DNA of 64,000 nucleotides, taken from contig NZ_JASLDS010000045.1 in the NCBI RefSeq assembly GCF_030151385.1, positions 1 to 64,000 of the forward strand, written 5' to 3'. The notes beneath the pieces were generated by a model that was not told where the DNA came from, ran no database searches, and saw nothing but the letters and a program-made list of their open reading frames with translations. A program made the translations under genes and the position numbers. This stretch comes from Soonwooa sp. (GTDB lineage: Bacteria; Bacteroidota; Bacteroidia; Flavobacteriales; Weeksellaceae). Positions within the stretch are counted from its first letter, which is position 1. Each line of letters begins with the position of its first letter. Below are positions 53,185 to 60,505 of this stretch, piece by piece.

Positions 53185-53364
53185 CTTAATTACCTTAATC
53201 AAAAATAAACGAAGTTTATTCCTTCTTTAAACATTAAGAAACCTTAAGGTTCGACGTAGTCAAACTTAGAAAATCAAACCGTCTATTTTTTTAAGAAATC
53301 AATAAATTGATTTTTATTAAGATTTTTAAGAGCACTTTTCATGAAATCTTAATGCCTTAATGTT
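53185..53364 (+). repeat. Modular intergenic repeat, copy 3
   Basis: A 180-bp element in the gap 53141-53418, in the same orientation as copy 2. It has AATAAACGAAGTTTATT, AAGAAATCAATAAATTGATT and AATCTTAATGCCTTAATGTT. The TTTGACTTCGTCGAACC block occurs here inverted, at 53229-53265, embedded in the left half. Confidence 0.82.
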
Positions 53365-53418
53365 AAAAATATTTTGGACTAAAATTTAAATAAGATTTTA
53401 AAACAGATAATCAGTAAA

Positions 53419-53934
53419 TTAAGGATTAACCTGTCCTACTAACTCATTGATTTTGCTTAAAATTTCATTTTCGTACAAATCGGCTTTGGCAATACTTTTC
53501 TTGGAATCCCCGAAATACTCGCTGATTTTGTAGCTTTTAATTAAATGTTTTCTCTTTTCGCCGATGGCATACGCCCAACCTTCGTTGTCGGAACTCGTAA
53601 AAAGCACCATTTTATCAAGGTCGAACAATGCCTTATTTTTAACAAAGAAATTCGATTTGAAAACTTTGTTCTGACCAGCATCAAACGTATAATAAATAGG
53701 AATCCTGAACAGCAATTCTTTCAACATCCACAAAACGATTAAAATCGTTAACGTAGAAGCGATGATTAAAACATATTCTGGCATTCCGTTGCGGTAATAC
53801 AAGCAAACCAAACCGATGACAACCAAAGCCAAAACATACCATTTCAAACCTTTTTTGTAATAATTATAAGGTTGAAGACTCAAGGTTTTGTAGCTTTCAT
53901 CAACGTTGTATTTATCTTTAATATTGTTTTCCAT
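53419..53934 (-). CDS. Two-helix membrane protein with PH-like tail, copy 2
   Basis: A 171-residue protein. A hydrophilic N-terminus (MENNIKDKYNVDESYK) leads to two membrane helices (about 30-48 and 52-72). The cytoplasmic strand-rich domain follows (YTFDAGQNKVFKSNFFVKNKALFDLDKMVLFTSSDNEGWAYAIGEK), ending in a helix with IAKADLYENEILSKINELVG. The architecture matches the proteins at 51238 and 53984, although sequence identity is lower. It starts 49 bp after the gene at 53984-54436. Function unknown. Confidence 0.65.
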   Translation of the reverse strand: MENNIKDKYNVDESYKTLSLQPYNYYKKGLKWYVLALVVIGLVCLYYRNGMPEYVLIIASTLTILIVLWMLKELLFRIPIYYTFDAGQNKVFKSNFFVKNKALFDLDKMVLFTSSDNEGWAYAIGEKRKHLIKSYKISEYFGDSKKSIAKADLYENEILSKINELVGQVNP

Positions 53935-53983
53935 TTTTGTTTTGGTTTACTTTTTTTAATGAAAATCTTTGATTTAAATAGGT

Positions 53984-54436
53984 TTATTCGCGACCCATTA
54001 TTTCGTCAACCTCGTTGAGAATATTTTGCATGTGCGTTTTGCTAATGCCTTGCGCCACTTTCATCACTTTTTCTTTGCCTTTATCATTAAGGTAATAAAG
54101 GTTGAGAACCACACTCGAACGAATAAAATTAGTAGTCGTTGTCAGCATTTCGAAAGTGATAATCTTATCAAAAGGTACTTCTCGACTTTGCATATAAATC
54201 CCTTGTCTCAGGTTGATAACTTTATGATTGGTGTCGATTTGAAACTTGTCCGTAAACAAGGTGATGATAATCATTACACTTAATAAAGCAAAAACTGCCA
54301 CCATCCACTTAATATCAACCTTCCAGAATACCCAACATAAACCGATCAACATAAGGACAATTGCAGATTTTACGATGTATTGAGGTTTAAAGGAGTACGA
54401 GCTTCCCTCTTGTGAAAAATATTTGTACTGATTCAT
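53984..54436 (-). CDS. Two-helix membrane protein with PH-like tail, copy 3
   Basis: A 150-residue protein with the same plan as the protein at 51238: MNQYKYFSQEGSSYSFKPQ, two helices (about 22-40 and 46-62), then strands FQIDTNHKVINLRQGIYMQSREVPFDKIITFEML and SSVVLNLYYLNDKGKEKVMKVA, and a terminal helix (HMQNILNEVDEIMG). The region from the second helix resembles a bacterial PH (bPH) fold. Its ATG is one base past the stop of the 58-residue microprotein gene, so they are cotranscribed. Confidence 0.7.
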   Translation of the reverse strand: MNQYKYFSQEGSSYSFKPQYIVKSAIVLMLIGLCWVFWKVDIKWMVAVFALLSVMIIITLFTDKFQIDTNHKVINLRQGIYMQSREVPFDKIITFEMLTTTTNFIRSSVVLNLYYLNDKGKEKVMKVAQGISKTHMQNILNEVDEIMGRE

Positions 54437-54437
54437 T

Positions 54438-54614
54438 TTATTTATTTTTATTGTAGATTACTATTCCGCTTACGAGAACGACCAAAGCGACAGCGATTAG
54501 CGGCCATTCGCCATACGAGAACAAAAATTCGGTTTCTTGGGCTGGTCCCATTTTAAGACATACGACTAACGCAAATCCGATAATCATAAGGACGATTCCT
54601 AAAAGTTTTTTCAT
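54438..54614 (-). CDS. 58-residue two-helix membrane microprotein
   Basis: A short open frame from ATG 54614 to TAA 54440-54438. The translation begins MKKLLGIVLMIIGFALVVCL and ends in a second hydrophobic helix, PLIAVALVVLVSGIVIY, followed by NKNK. A short polar loop with KMGPAQETEF links them. Two membrane helices, a basic start, normal codon use and one-base spacing to the next gene make it a real gene that size cut-offs would miss. No family recognised. It belongs to the subset 56010-53419. Confidence 0.7.
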   Translation of the reverse strand: MKKLLGIVLMIIGFALVVCLKMGPAQETEFLFSYGEWPLIAVALVVLVSGIVIYNKNK

Positions 54615-54684
54615 AATTCTTAAATTTTAATTAGTTTTCATTTAATTTCCCAAAGCGTATTCGGAAAATAATCATAATGTGTTT

Positions 54685-55248
54685 TTAATTAGGATATTCT
54701 AAAATCTCGTATTTAATATTGTGTTTATCAGCGTAAGGAAAAATCAAATCATGCGCTTTATTGAATTTCTCATCAATAATTTTTCCTTTTGTGCTTTGCA
54801 ATTCTTCAATCGCTGCATCAATTTCTTGGTCGCTTTTTCCCTCATCAATCATTTTGGCAATGCGCAACATATCGGTTTTGTAAACTTCTTCGGAATATTT
54901 AAAAACATCCAAACTCGCCTTTTGCATTGGTCGTGTTTCGTCATCTACATTAAGTTTGTTGAGCGCTTCAATTTCTTTTTTGAACATCGTAGGATACATA
55001 TTTTGAACATATTCTTCCGCCGAAACGCCTTTCTTTACTTCATTATTTGGCGTTACATAAGTCAAACTTCCATTTTTATATTGCGCTCGGATTTCTTTAA
55101 AATGTTGACTAAACTTGTAAGGAATTTTATTCAAGCTCAAACCACAAACTTCAAAAGTTTTCTCTGGGTCAATACCATTCGGACTACAAGAAATCACCGT
55201 AAATCCTAAAAAAAGTAGCAAGAGGTAACAAAATTTATTTTTCATCAT
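54685..55248 (-). CDS. Lipoprotein of unknown function
   Basis: A 187-residue lipoprotein. The signal ends GFTVISC with the lipidated cysteine at residue 21. The mature part is charged and helical (EVKKGVSAEEYVQNMYPTMFKKEIEALNKLNVDDETRPMQKASLDVFKYSEEVYKTDMLRIAKMIDEGKSDQEIDAAIEELQ). I do not recognise a family. It starts 2 bp after the two-helix gene at 55251 and is the only exported soluble-domain protein in the cluster, so it would face the periplasm. Confidence 0.72.
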   Translation of the reverse strand: MMKNKFCYLLLLFLGFTVISCSPNGIDPEKTFEVCGLSLNKIPYKFSQHFKEIRAQYKNGSLTYVTPNNEVKKGVSAEEYVQNMYPTMFKKEIEALNKLNVDDETRPMQKASLDVFKYSEEVYKTDMLRIAKMIDEGKSDQEIDAAIEELQSTKGKIIDEKFNKAHDLIFPYADKHNIKYEILEYPN

Positions 55249-55250
55249 TT

Positions 55251-55631
55251 TTATTTATTAATAATTTCGTTGTACTCCTTTATTCTCTTTAAATGCGGTC
55301 TTACCATCGTCAAAAACACGAAGAGCGCCATCGCCACACAAGCTCCAACAAATCCCCATTTCCCAATGATTGAATACATCGAAAAAGCCGTTTGATTTCC
55401 AAAAGATTTGTTCATTGCGGCTTCTGGGATAACATTTCCGTAAATCTTTTCTAAAGCATTAAACTTCAACAAACTTCGGACAGCAACAAACACGAAAAAA
55501 GCAACAATAAAACTGTATATCATCGCTTTGGATTGACTAAACTGCTTTAACTTTTTAATGGCGTCTTTGTTATTTTGCGCACTTCCATCGTAGGTGTGCA
55601 AACTTCTTTGGTCTTGGTCTAAATTTTCCAT
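55251..55631 (-). CDS. Two-helix membrane protein
   Basis: A 126-residue protein from ATG 55631 (MENLDQDQRSLHTYDGSAQNNKDAIKKL). An upstream in-frame start would overlap the preceding gene and add atypical sequence. Two membrane helices lie at about 37-55 and 88-108, with a polar loop (NALEKIYGNVIPEAAMNKSFGNQ) that would be periplasmic. No family recognised. It sits 4 bp after the gene at 55636 and 2 bp before the lipoprotein gene, a tight operon. Confidence 0.7.
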   Translation of the reverse strand: MENLDQDQRSLHTYDGSAQNNKDAIKKLKQFSQSKAMIYSFIVAFFVFVAVRSLLKFNALEKIYGNVIPEAAMNKSFGNQTAFSMYSIIGKWGFVGACVAMALFVFLTMVRPHLKRIKEYNEIINK

Positions 55632-55635
55632 AAAA

Positions 55636-56010
55636 TTATTTTTTCGTGATAAACATGAGGTAAGCCAAAAGCCCAGCAAACATCAAAACAATGAATAAAA
55701 AAGTGCCCCAAATAATGTACAACCACCCAAAACGATATCTGAAAGGCAACTTGTATTTTGTCTTTTCCTGCTCGAAATAGCTTTTGATTTCAGGCGTCCA
55801 TTCATCCAAAGTCAACATTCTTTTTGTTGGCATTTCATAGACGTAAGCATATTTTTTTCCGAGTGGACCAGAAGGGAGTTTTCCAAAAAACATCGCCGCA
55901 TAACCTTGACAAATATCCATATTCAAAGGCGCTCCATTTGTTGATTTGAATGGAAGTTCTTGGGTCGCAAAATGATACTCGTACTTGGTAATTGAACTAT
56001 ATATAAACAT
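55636..56010 (-). CDS. Membrane-anchored protein, first gene of the cluster
   Basis: A 124-residue protein. A hydrophilic N-terminal domain (residues 1-90, with YEYHFATQELPFKSTNGAPLNMDICQGYAAMFFGKLPSGPLGKKYAYVYEMP) is followed by one membrane helix (about 95-120, YIIWGTFLFIVLMFAGLLAYLMFI). No recognised family. It starts the minus-strand run of genes. A pair of direct repeats lies 143-200 bases upstream and could be its operator. Confidence 0.65.
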   Translation of the reverse strand: MFIYSSITKYEYHFATQELPFKSTNGAPLNMDICQGYAAMFFGKLPSGPLGKKYAYVYEMPTKRMLTLDEWTPEIKSYFEQEKTKYKLPFRYRFGWLYIIWGTFLFIVLMFAGLLAYLMFITKK

Positions 56011-56151
56011 CTTTTGAAACTTTAATAGAATAAAATATTTTCCTCATCCCACATTTTTTAGAATTAAATTAAAGTCTCGTTTTATAAATTTTAAGACTTC
56101 AATTGTTCTAAAATTGCTTTGACCAAATTTCTGTATTATTTTTCCCTGAAA

Positions 56152-56207
56152 CTATTTTTCACCTACTACAAAACAGCTACTCACGATTTTTTTTAGCTAC
56201 TACAAAC
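56152..56207 (-). promoter_or_regulatory. Direct repeat pair upstream of the cluster
   Basis: On the minus strand TTTGTAGTAGGTGAAAAATA and TTTGTAGTAGCTAAAAAAAA recur with a 34-bp period (cores at 56164-56173 and 56198-56207). Tandem sites about three turns apart suit a regulator bound to one DNA face, in front of the gene at 56010. Confidence 0.45.
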
Positions 56208-56451
56208 CGACTACAACAATCAACTAACCACGATGAATACAGTGTTTAAAAAATGGAATGAAAATCATTTCAAAAAACATCGCTTTGATGCAGTTCAATA
56301 ATTTTGAATAAATAATTGTGGGAGTTTTAAACACAATGGCGCAAGAAAAATTAAATTTTAGACGTTTTATAGGGCGCAAGAAAATCAGAGATTTTCATTT
56401 TATATTCTAAAATTTATAAAGGTGATTTTTTGAAGAACTTTGATTTTCTTT

Positions 56452-56496
56452 GAAATCTTAATTTGACTTCGTCGAACCTAAAGGTTTCTTAATGTT
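56452..56496 (+). repeat. Fragment of the modular intergenic repeat (copy 4)
   Basis: Carries only the right end of copy 2: GAAATCTTAA then TTTGACTTCGTCGAACC and TTTCTTAATG. The rest of the element is missing. Confidence 0.7.
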
Positions 56497-56836
56497 AAAT
56501 AAAACGTAGAAGATCTATGGAAAATAATTTCCTTGCGCCTTAATAGCAATATAGAAAAACAAAAACTTTGCGCCATTGCGTTTAAATTAATCAAATCAAA
56601 AATTGTTGCGATAGGCATTTTCAACCAAAAGCAATCGATATTGGCATAAAATTCTCATCTTAATTTACGCTCTTAAAATTGATTTCAAGTCAAAATAAAG
56701 AAGTCAGATTGTCAATTTTGATTCTTATTTAAAATCAATCTTAATAACAAGCTAAAATGAAATAAGTTCTAAATAATCACTAATTTTAAAACTCATTTCT
56801 AAAACATTTCAACGTATAATATTAAAAAATTAAAGT

Positions 56837-59107
56837 ATGATTTTTGACCTTGATATGATCAAAAAAGTGTATGAGCGTTACCCAGAAAGAATCGCTGCTG
56901 CGAGACAAGTTGTGGGAAAACCGTTGACACTTGCTGAGAAAATTCTTTATGCTCACCTTTGGGAAGGCAATGCTTCACAAGCTTATGAAAGAGGAAACTC
57001 TTATGTAGATTTTGCACCAGACCGCGTAGCAATGCAGGATGCGACGGCGCAAATGGCGTTGTTACAATTTATGCAAGCCGGAAAAGCTAAGGTTGCAGTT
57101 CCATCTACAGCACATGCCGACCACCTTATCCAAGCGAGAGTTGGTGCAGCAGCAGATTTACAAGAAGGAATAAATAAGAACTCGGAGGTTTTCAGCTTCT
57201 TAAGTTCTGTTTGTGATAAATACGGAATCGGTTTCTGGAAGCCAGGAGCGGGGATTATTCACCAAGTGGTTTTGGAAAACTACGCTTTCCCTGGCGGAAT
57301 GATGATTGGTACCGACTCGCACACCGTGAATGCTGGTGGTTTGGGAATGGTAGCCATCGGTGTTGGTGGTGCTGACGCTGTTGATGTAATGGCTGGAATG
57401 GCTTGGGAACTGAAAATGCCAAAATTAATCGGTGTTAAATTAACTGGTAAAATGAATGGATGGACTTCTGCGAAAGATGTTATCCTAAAAGTTGCTGGAA
57501 TTTTAACGGTTAAAGGAGGTACAGGTTGCATCGTAGAATATTTCGGAGAAGGAGCGCAATCGCTTTCTGCAACTGGAAAAGGAACGATTTGTAATATGGG
57601 AGCAGAAATCGGTGCTACGACTTCTACTTTCGGTTACGACGATTCTATGAGAAGATATTTGGCTGCAACTGGAAGACAAGATGTTGTTGATGCTGCTGAT
57701 AAAGTGGCTGAACATTTAACTGGTGATGCTGAAGTTTACGCAAATCCTGAACAATATTTCGACCAAGTTATTGAAATTGACCTTTCTACACTTTCACCAC
57801 ACCTTAACGGACCTTTCACGCCAGATTTAGCGACGCCTGTTGCAGAATTTAGAGCAAAAGCGGAAGCTAACGGATGGCCTTTGGAAGTAGAATGGGCATT
57901 AATCGGTTCTTGTACCAACTCCTCTTATGAGGATTTATCAAGAGCAGCTTCTATCGTTGAGGATGCCGTTGCTAAAGGTGTTAAACCAAAAGCAATTTTA
58001 GGAATCAACCCAGGTTCTGAGCAAGTGAAATTCACGGCGGAAAGAGATGGTTTCTTGGATTCATTTAGAAAATTCGAGAATGCAAGAATCTTTACCAACG
58101 CTTGTGGGCCTTGTATTGGACAATGGGACAGAGAAGGTGCTGACAAAGCTGAGAAAAACTCAATTATCCACTCTTTCAACAGAAATTTTGCAAAAAGAGC
58201 TGATGGAAACCCAAATACGCACGCTTTCGTAGCTTCTCCAGAAATGGTTGCTGCGGTTGCGATTTCAGGTAGATTAGATTTTAACCCAATTACTGATACG
58301 TTAACAAATCAAGCTGGTGAGCAAGTAAAATTAGACGAGCCAAAAGGTTCTGAACTTCCAGAAAAAGGTTTTGCAGTAGATGATAACGGTTACCAAGCGC
58401 CGTCAGCAGATGGTTCTAGTGTTCAAGTTGTAGTTAGTCCAACTTCGGACAGACTTCAGTTGTTAGAGGAGTTCCCAGCTTGGGATGGTCTTAATATTAC
58501 TGGTGCTTTTGTTTTGATTAAAGCTTTTGGCAAGTGTACAACCGACCATATTTCTATGGCTGGGCCTTGGTTGAAATACAGAGGTCACTTGGATAATATT
58601 TCCAACAATATGTTGATAGGCGCAGTAAACGCTTACAACATGGAAACCAACAAAGTTAAAAACGAATTAACTGGTGCTTACGGAGAAGTTCCTGCCGTAC
58701 AGAGAGCTTACAAAGCGGCTGGCGTTCCGTCAATTGTTGTTGGTGACGAAAACTATGGTGAAGGTTCTTCAAGAGAGCATGCTGCAATGGAGCCAAGACA
58801 TCTTGGTGTGAAAGCGGTTTTGGTAAAATCTTTCGCGCGTATCCATGAAACAAACCTTAAAAAACAAGGTATGCTGGGTCTTACATTTGCGGACAAAGCA
58901 GATTACGACAAAATCAGAGAAGATGACGTTGTGAACTTCTTGGATTTGGATCAATTTGCGCCAGGAAAACAATTGACTTTAGAATTCGTTCACAATGATG
59001 GAACTAAAGATATTGTTATCGCAAACCACACTTACAACGAGCAACAAATTGATTGGTTCAAAGCGGGTTCTGCCTTGAATTTAATTAAAAGAATGGAGGC
59101 GAATTAA
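56837..59107 (+). CDS. Aconitate hydratase, AcnA / mitochondrial type
   Basis: A second aconitase, of the mitochondrial-like 756-residue subfamily, unrelated in domain order to AcnB. The 4Fe-4S ligands are C359 (LIGSCTNSSYED), C423 and C426 (NACGPCIGQW). GTDSHTVNAGGLGMVAIGVGGADAVDVMAG is the active-site block and GEGSSREHAAMEPRHLG the swivel-domain serine motif. It probably also serves the TCA cycle. Having both types suggests division of labour, for instance oxidative stress or iron versus growth; this is inference. Terminator at 59129-59156. Confidence 0.97.
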   Translation: MIFDLDMIKKVYERYPERIAAARQVVGKPLTLAEKILYAHLWEGNASQAYERGNSYVDFAPDRVAMQDATAQMALLQFMQAGKAKVAVPSTAHADHLIQARVGAAADLQEGINKNSEVFSFLSSVCDKYGIGFWKPGAGIIHQVVLENYAFPGGMMIGTDSHTVNAGGLGMVAIGVGGADAVDVMAGMAWELKMPKLIGVKLTGKMNGWTSAKDVILKVAGILTVKGGTGCIVEYFGEGAQSLSATGKGTICNMGAEIGATTSTFGYDDSMRRYLAATGRQDVVDAADKVAEHLTGDAEVYANPEQYFDQVIEIDLSTLSPHLNGPFTPDLATPVAEFRAKAEANGWPLEVEWALIGSCTNSSYEDLSRAASIVEDAVAKGVKPKAILGINPGSEQVKFTAERDGFLDSFRKFENARIFTNACGPCIGQWDREGADKAEKNSIIHSFNRNFAKRADGNPNTHAFVASPEMVAAVAISGRLDFNPITDTLTNQAGEQVKLDEPKGSELPEKGFAVDDNGYQAPSADGSSVQVVVSPTSDRLQLLEEFPAWDGLNITGAFVLIKAFGKCTTDHISMAGPWLKYRGHLDNISNNMLIGAVNAYNMETNKVKNELTGAYGEVPAVQRAYKAAGVPSIVVGDENYGEGSSREHAAMEPRHLGVKAVLVKSFARIHETNLKKQGMLGLTFADKADYDKIREDDVVNFLDLDQFAPGKQLTLEFVHNDGTKDIVIANHTYNEQQIDWFKAGSALNLIKRMEAN

Positions 59108-59128
59108 TTTCGGTTTTCCTTAAATACT

Positions 59129-59156
59129 AAACCACTCTTTTTAGGGTGGTTTTTTA
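59129..59156 (+). terminator. Terminator after the second aconitase
   Basis: AACCACTCT / AGGGTGGTT stem with TTTT loop, one G-T pair, and a T-run. Confidence 0.82.
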
Positions 59157-59179
59157 ATTTTCATTAAATAATACTTATC

Positions 59180-60253
59180 CTAATATTCACTTATAAAAAT
59201 CTGAAACTTTCCATAATACAAAGCTTGAGGAGCATTGGAAATGTTCATCAAATAAACTTTAATTGTATTGGTTGAAATCAACTTGGAAGAAACAACCGTG
59301 AAATTAGAATCAAAGCCAGAATCTGGATTTACTGATACAATCGCTTGTGTTGATGTTGGCTGACTAGCAGCCGGAATACTAATATCTACTGAAACCACTT
59401 TACCACTTTCAACTCCAGAAAATGTCATTGACGTAGAACTATTAAAAGCAAACTGATTTTTTTGCACATTCCCTTTTGGTCCTAACTTTACATTCCCGCT
59501 AACATCCAATTTGGCATTGACATTGGGAGCACTAGTTCCAATTCCGACATTGGCATTTATACCACCCAAAACAACGGCATTTGCCTGACTTGTAGAAGCA
59601 CCATAACCTAAAGCCGTGGAAAACTGTCCCGTAGCCGAAGCTCCCGAACCAATTGCAGTAGAGTTTTGGTTTGCTGTTGTTGTATTAATTCCTACAGCTG
59701 TCTCATTATTAGAATTTGTTTTTGCATTAAATCCCATAGCAATCGACTGATAGCCTACAGCATTTGCATTTTCACCGATTCGAATATCACCAAGGACACC
59801 AAATCTTTGGACAACTTTAGCGTTCGCTTTAAATACCAAATCGTCATATGAAGAAGTCCCAAATGACAAATTAGTACCCGCTCCTCCATTATTACCTACA
59901 TTGCTCCCAGATGAAGTCCAAGCTCCCGTGCTCGAACCACCGCTTCCTACAACCGCATTCCATTTTCCATCCCAATAATAAAAACCTTTAGTGGACAAAC
60001 CACTTTCACCGTTATTCCACACCAATAAACTTGTCGCAGGAGAAGGTACTGTTGTAATATCATTTACTGACGTAAGATTAACCCTTGGAATAAGTAAACC
60101 TTTGTTGTTACCATAGACATCCAATGCCGCAGATGGATGAAAAGAAGCTGTATTAATTCCAACTTGCGCATTAAAACTTATAGTTATAAATAACAGAACA
60201 AGAAAAATTGATTTTTTTATGGTGTTTCTTTCGAAAAAATTAAGTGTACTCAT
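59180..60253 (-). CDS. Secreted protein with YadA-head-like repeats
   Basis: A 357-residue protein. A signal peptide (about 14-30, ending SFNAQ) leads to VGINTASFHPSAALDVYGNNKGLLIPRVNLTSV, a start shared by many Bacteroidota surface proteins. Residues about 165-235 show short left-handed-helix repeats (AVGYQSIAMG, ETAVGINTTTAN, STAIGSGASATG, STALGYGASTS, AVVLGG), as in YadA/Hia head domains. A second NVGIGTSAPNVNAKLDVSGNV segment follows. No YadA anchor and no T9SS C-terminal domain were recognised, so export and anchoring are unclear. Possible adhesin or tail-fibre-like structural protein. Confidence 0.8.
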   Translation of the reverse strand: MSTLNFFERNTIKKSIFLVLLFITISFNAQVGINTASFHPSAALDVYGNNKGLLIPRVNLTSVNDITTVPSPATSLLVWNNGESGLSTKGFYYWDGKWNAVVGSGGSSTGAWTSSGSNVGNNGGAGTNLSFGTSSYDDLVFKANAKVVQRFGVLGDIRIGENANAVGYQSIAMGFNAKTNSNNETAVGINTTTANQNSTAIGSGASATGQFSTALGYGASTSQANAVVLGGINANVGIGTSAPNVNAKLDVSGNVKLGPKGNVQKNQFAFNSSTSMTFSGVESGKVVSVDISIPAASQPTSTQAIVSVNPDSGFDSNFTVVSSKLISTNTIKVYLMNISNAPQALYYGKFQIFISEY

Positions 60254-60283
60254 ATTATAAAATTTGATTTTTAATCAAGCCTG

Positions 60284-60291
60284 CAAAACTA
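60284..60291 (-). promoter_or_regulatory. -7 box for the YadA-head-like gene
   Basis: TAGTTTTG on the minus strand matches TAnnTTTG, with a TTG at 60316-60318 near the -33 position (spacer 24). The ATG lies 30 bases downstream. Confidence 0.45.
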
Positions 60292-60431
60292 CGTACTAAC
60301 AAGGCTAAAACTCTTCAAGTCAAAGATGATATAACTCATATAACTAGCTTTAATAAAAGGACATACATAACAAATTCAATCTTTAAATTTGCTAATAAAA
60401 TCATCTTTAAGTTGAAAACGCCTTAACTTAA

Positions 60432-60464
60432 AAACAAAAAAAACTCCAACAAAAGCTGGAGTTT
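60432..60464 (-). terminator. Terminator after hsp20
   Basis: AAACTCCA / TGGAGTTT (60441-60464) with an A-rich loop and an eight-T tail on the minus strand. Confidence 0.85.
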
Positions 60465-60505
60465 AGGATATATAATTTTAAATTTAGTTTTACAGAAATC
60501 GACTT

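Larger units (their letters stand above)
56011..56836. other. Long intergenic region (826 bp)
   Basis: No gene of convincing length or codon use. From left to right it contains the direct repeats at 56152-56207, AATGGCGCAA (56335-56344) and its inverse TTGCGCCATT (56568-56577), the repeat fragment at 56452-56496, and the AT-rich leader of acnA. Confidence 0.6.

Noticed and set aside
47585..56010. Prophage or anti-phage defence island
   Set aside because: No integrase, terminase, portal, nuclease, toxin, reverse transcriptase or helicase is encoded. The 'virion core protein' label of the SPFH family is historical and not evidence of phage.
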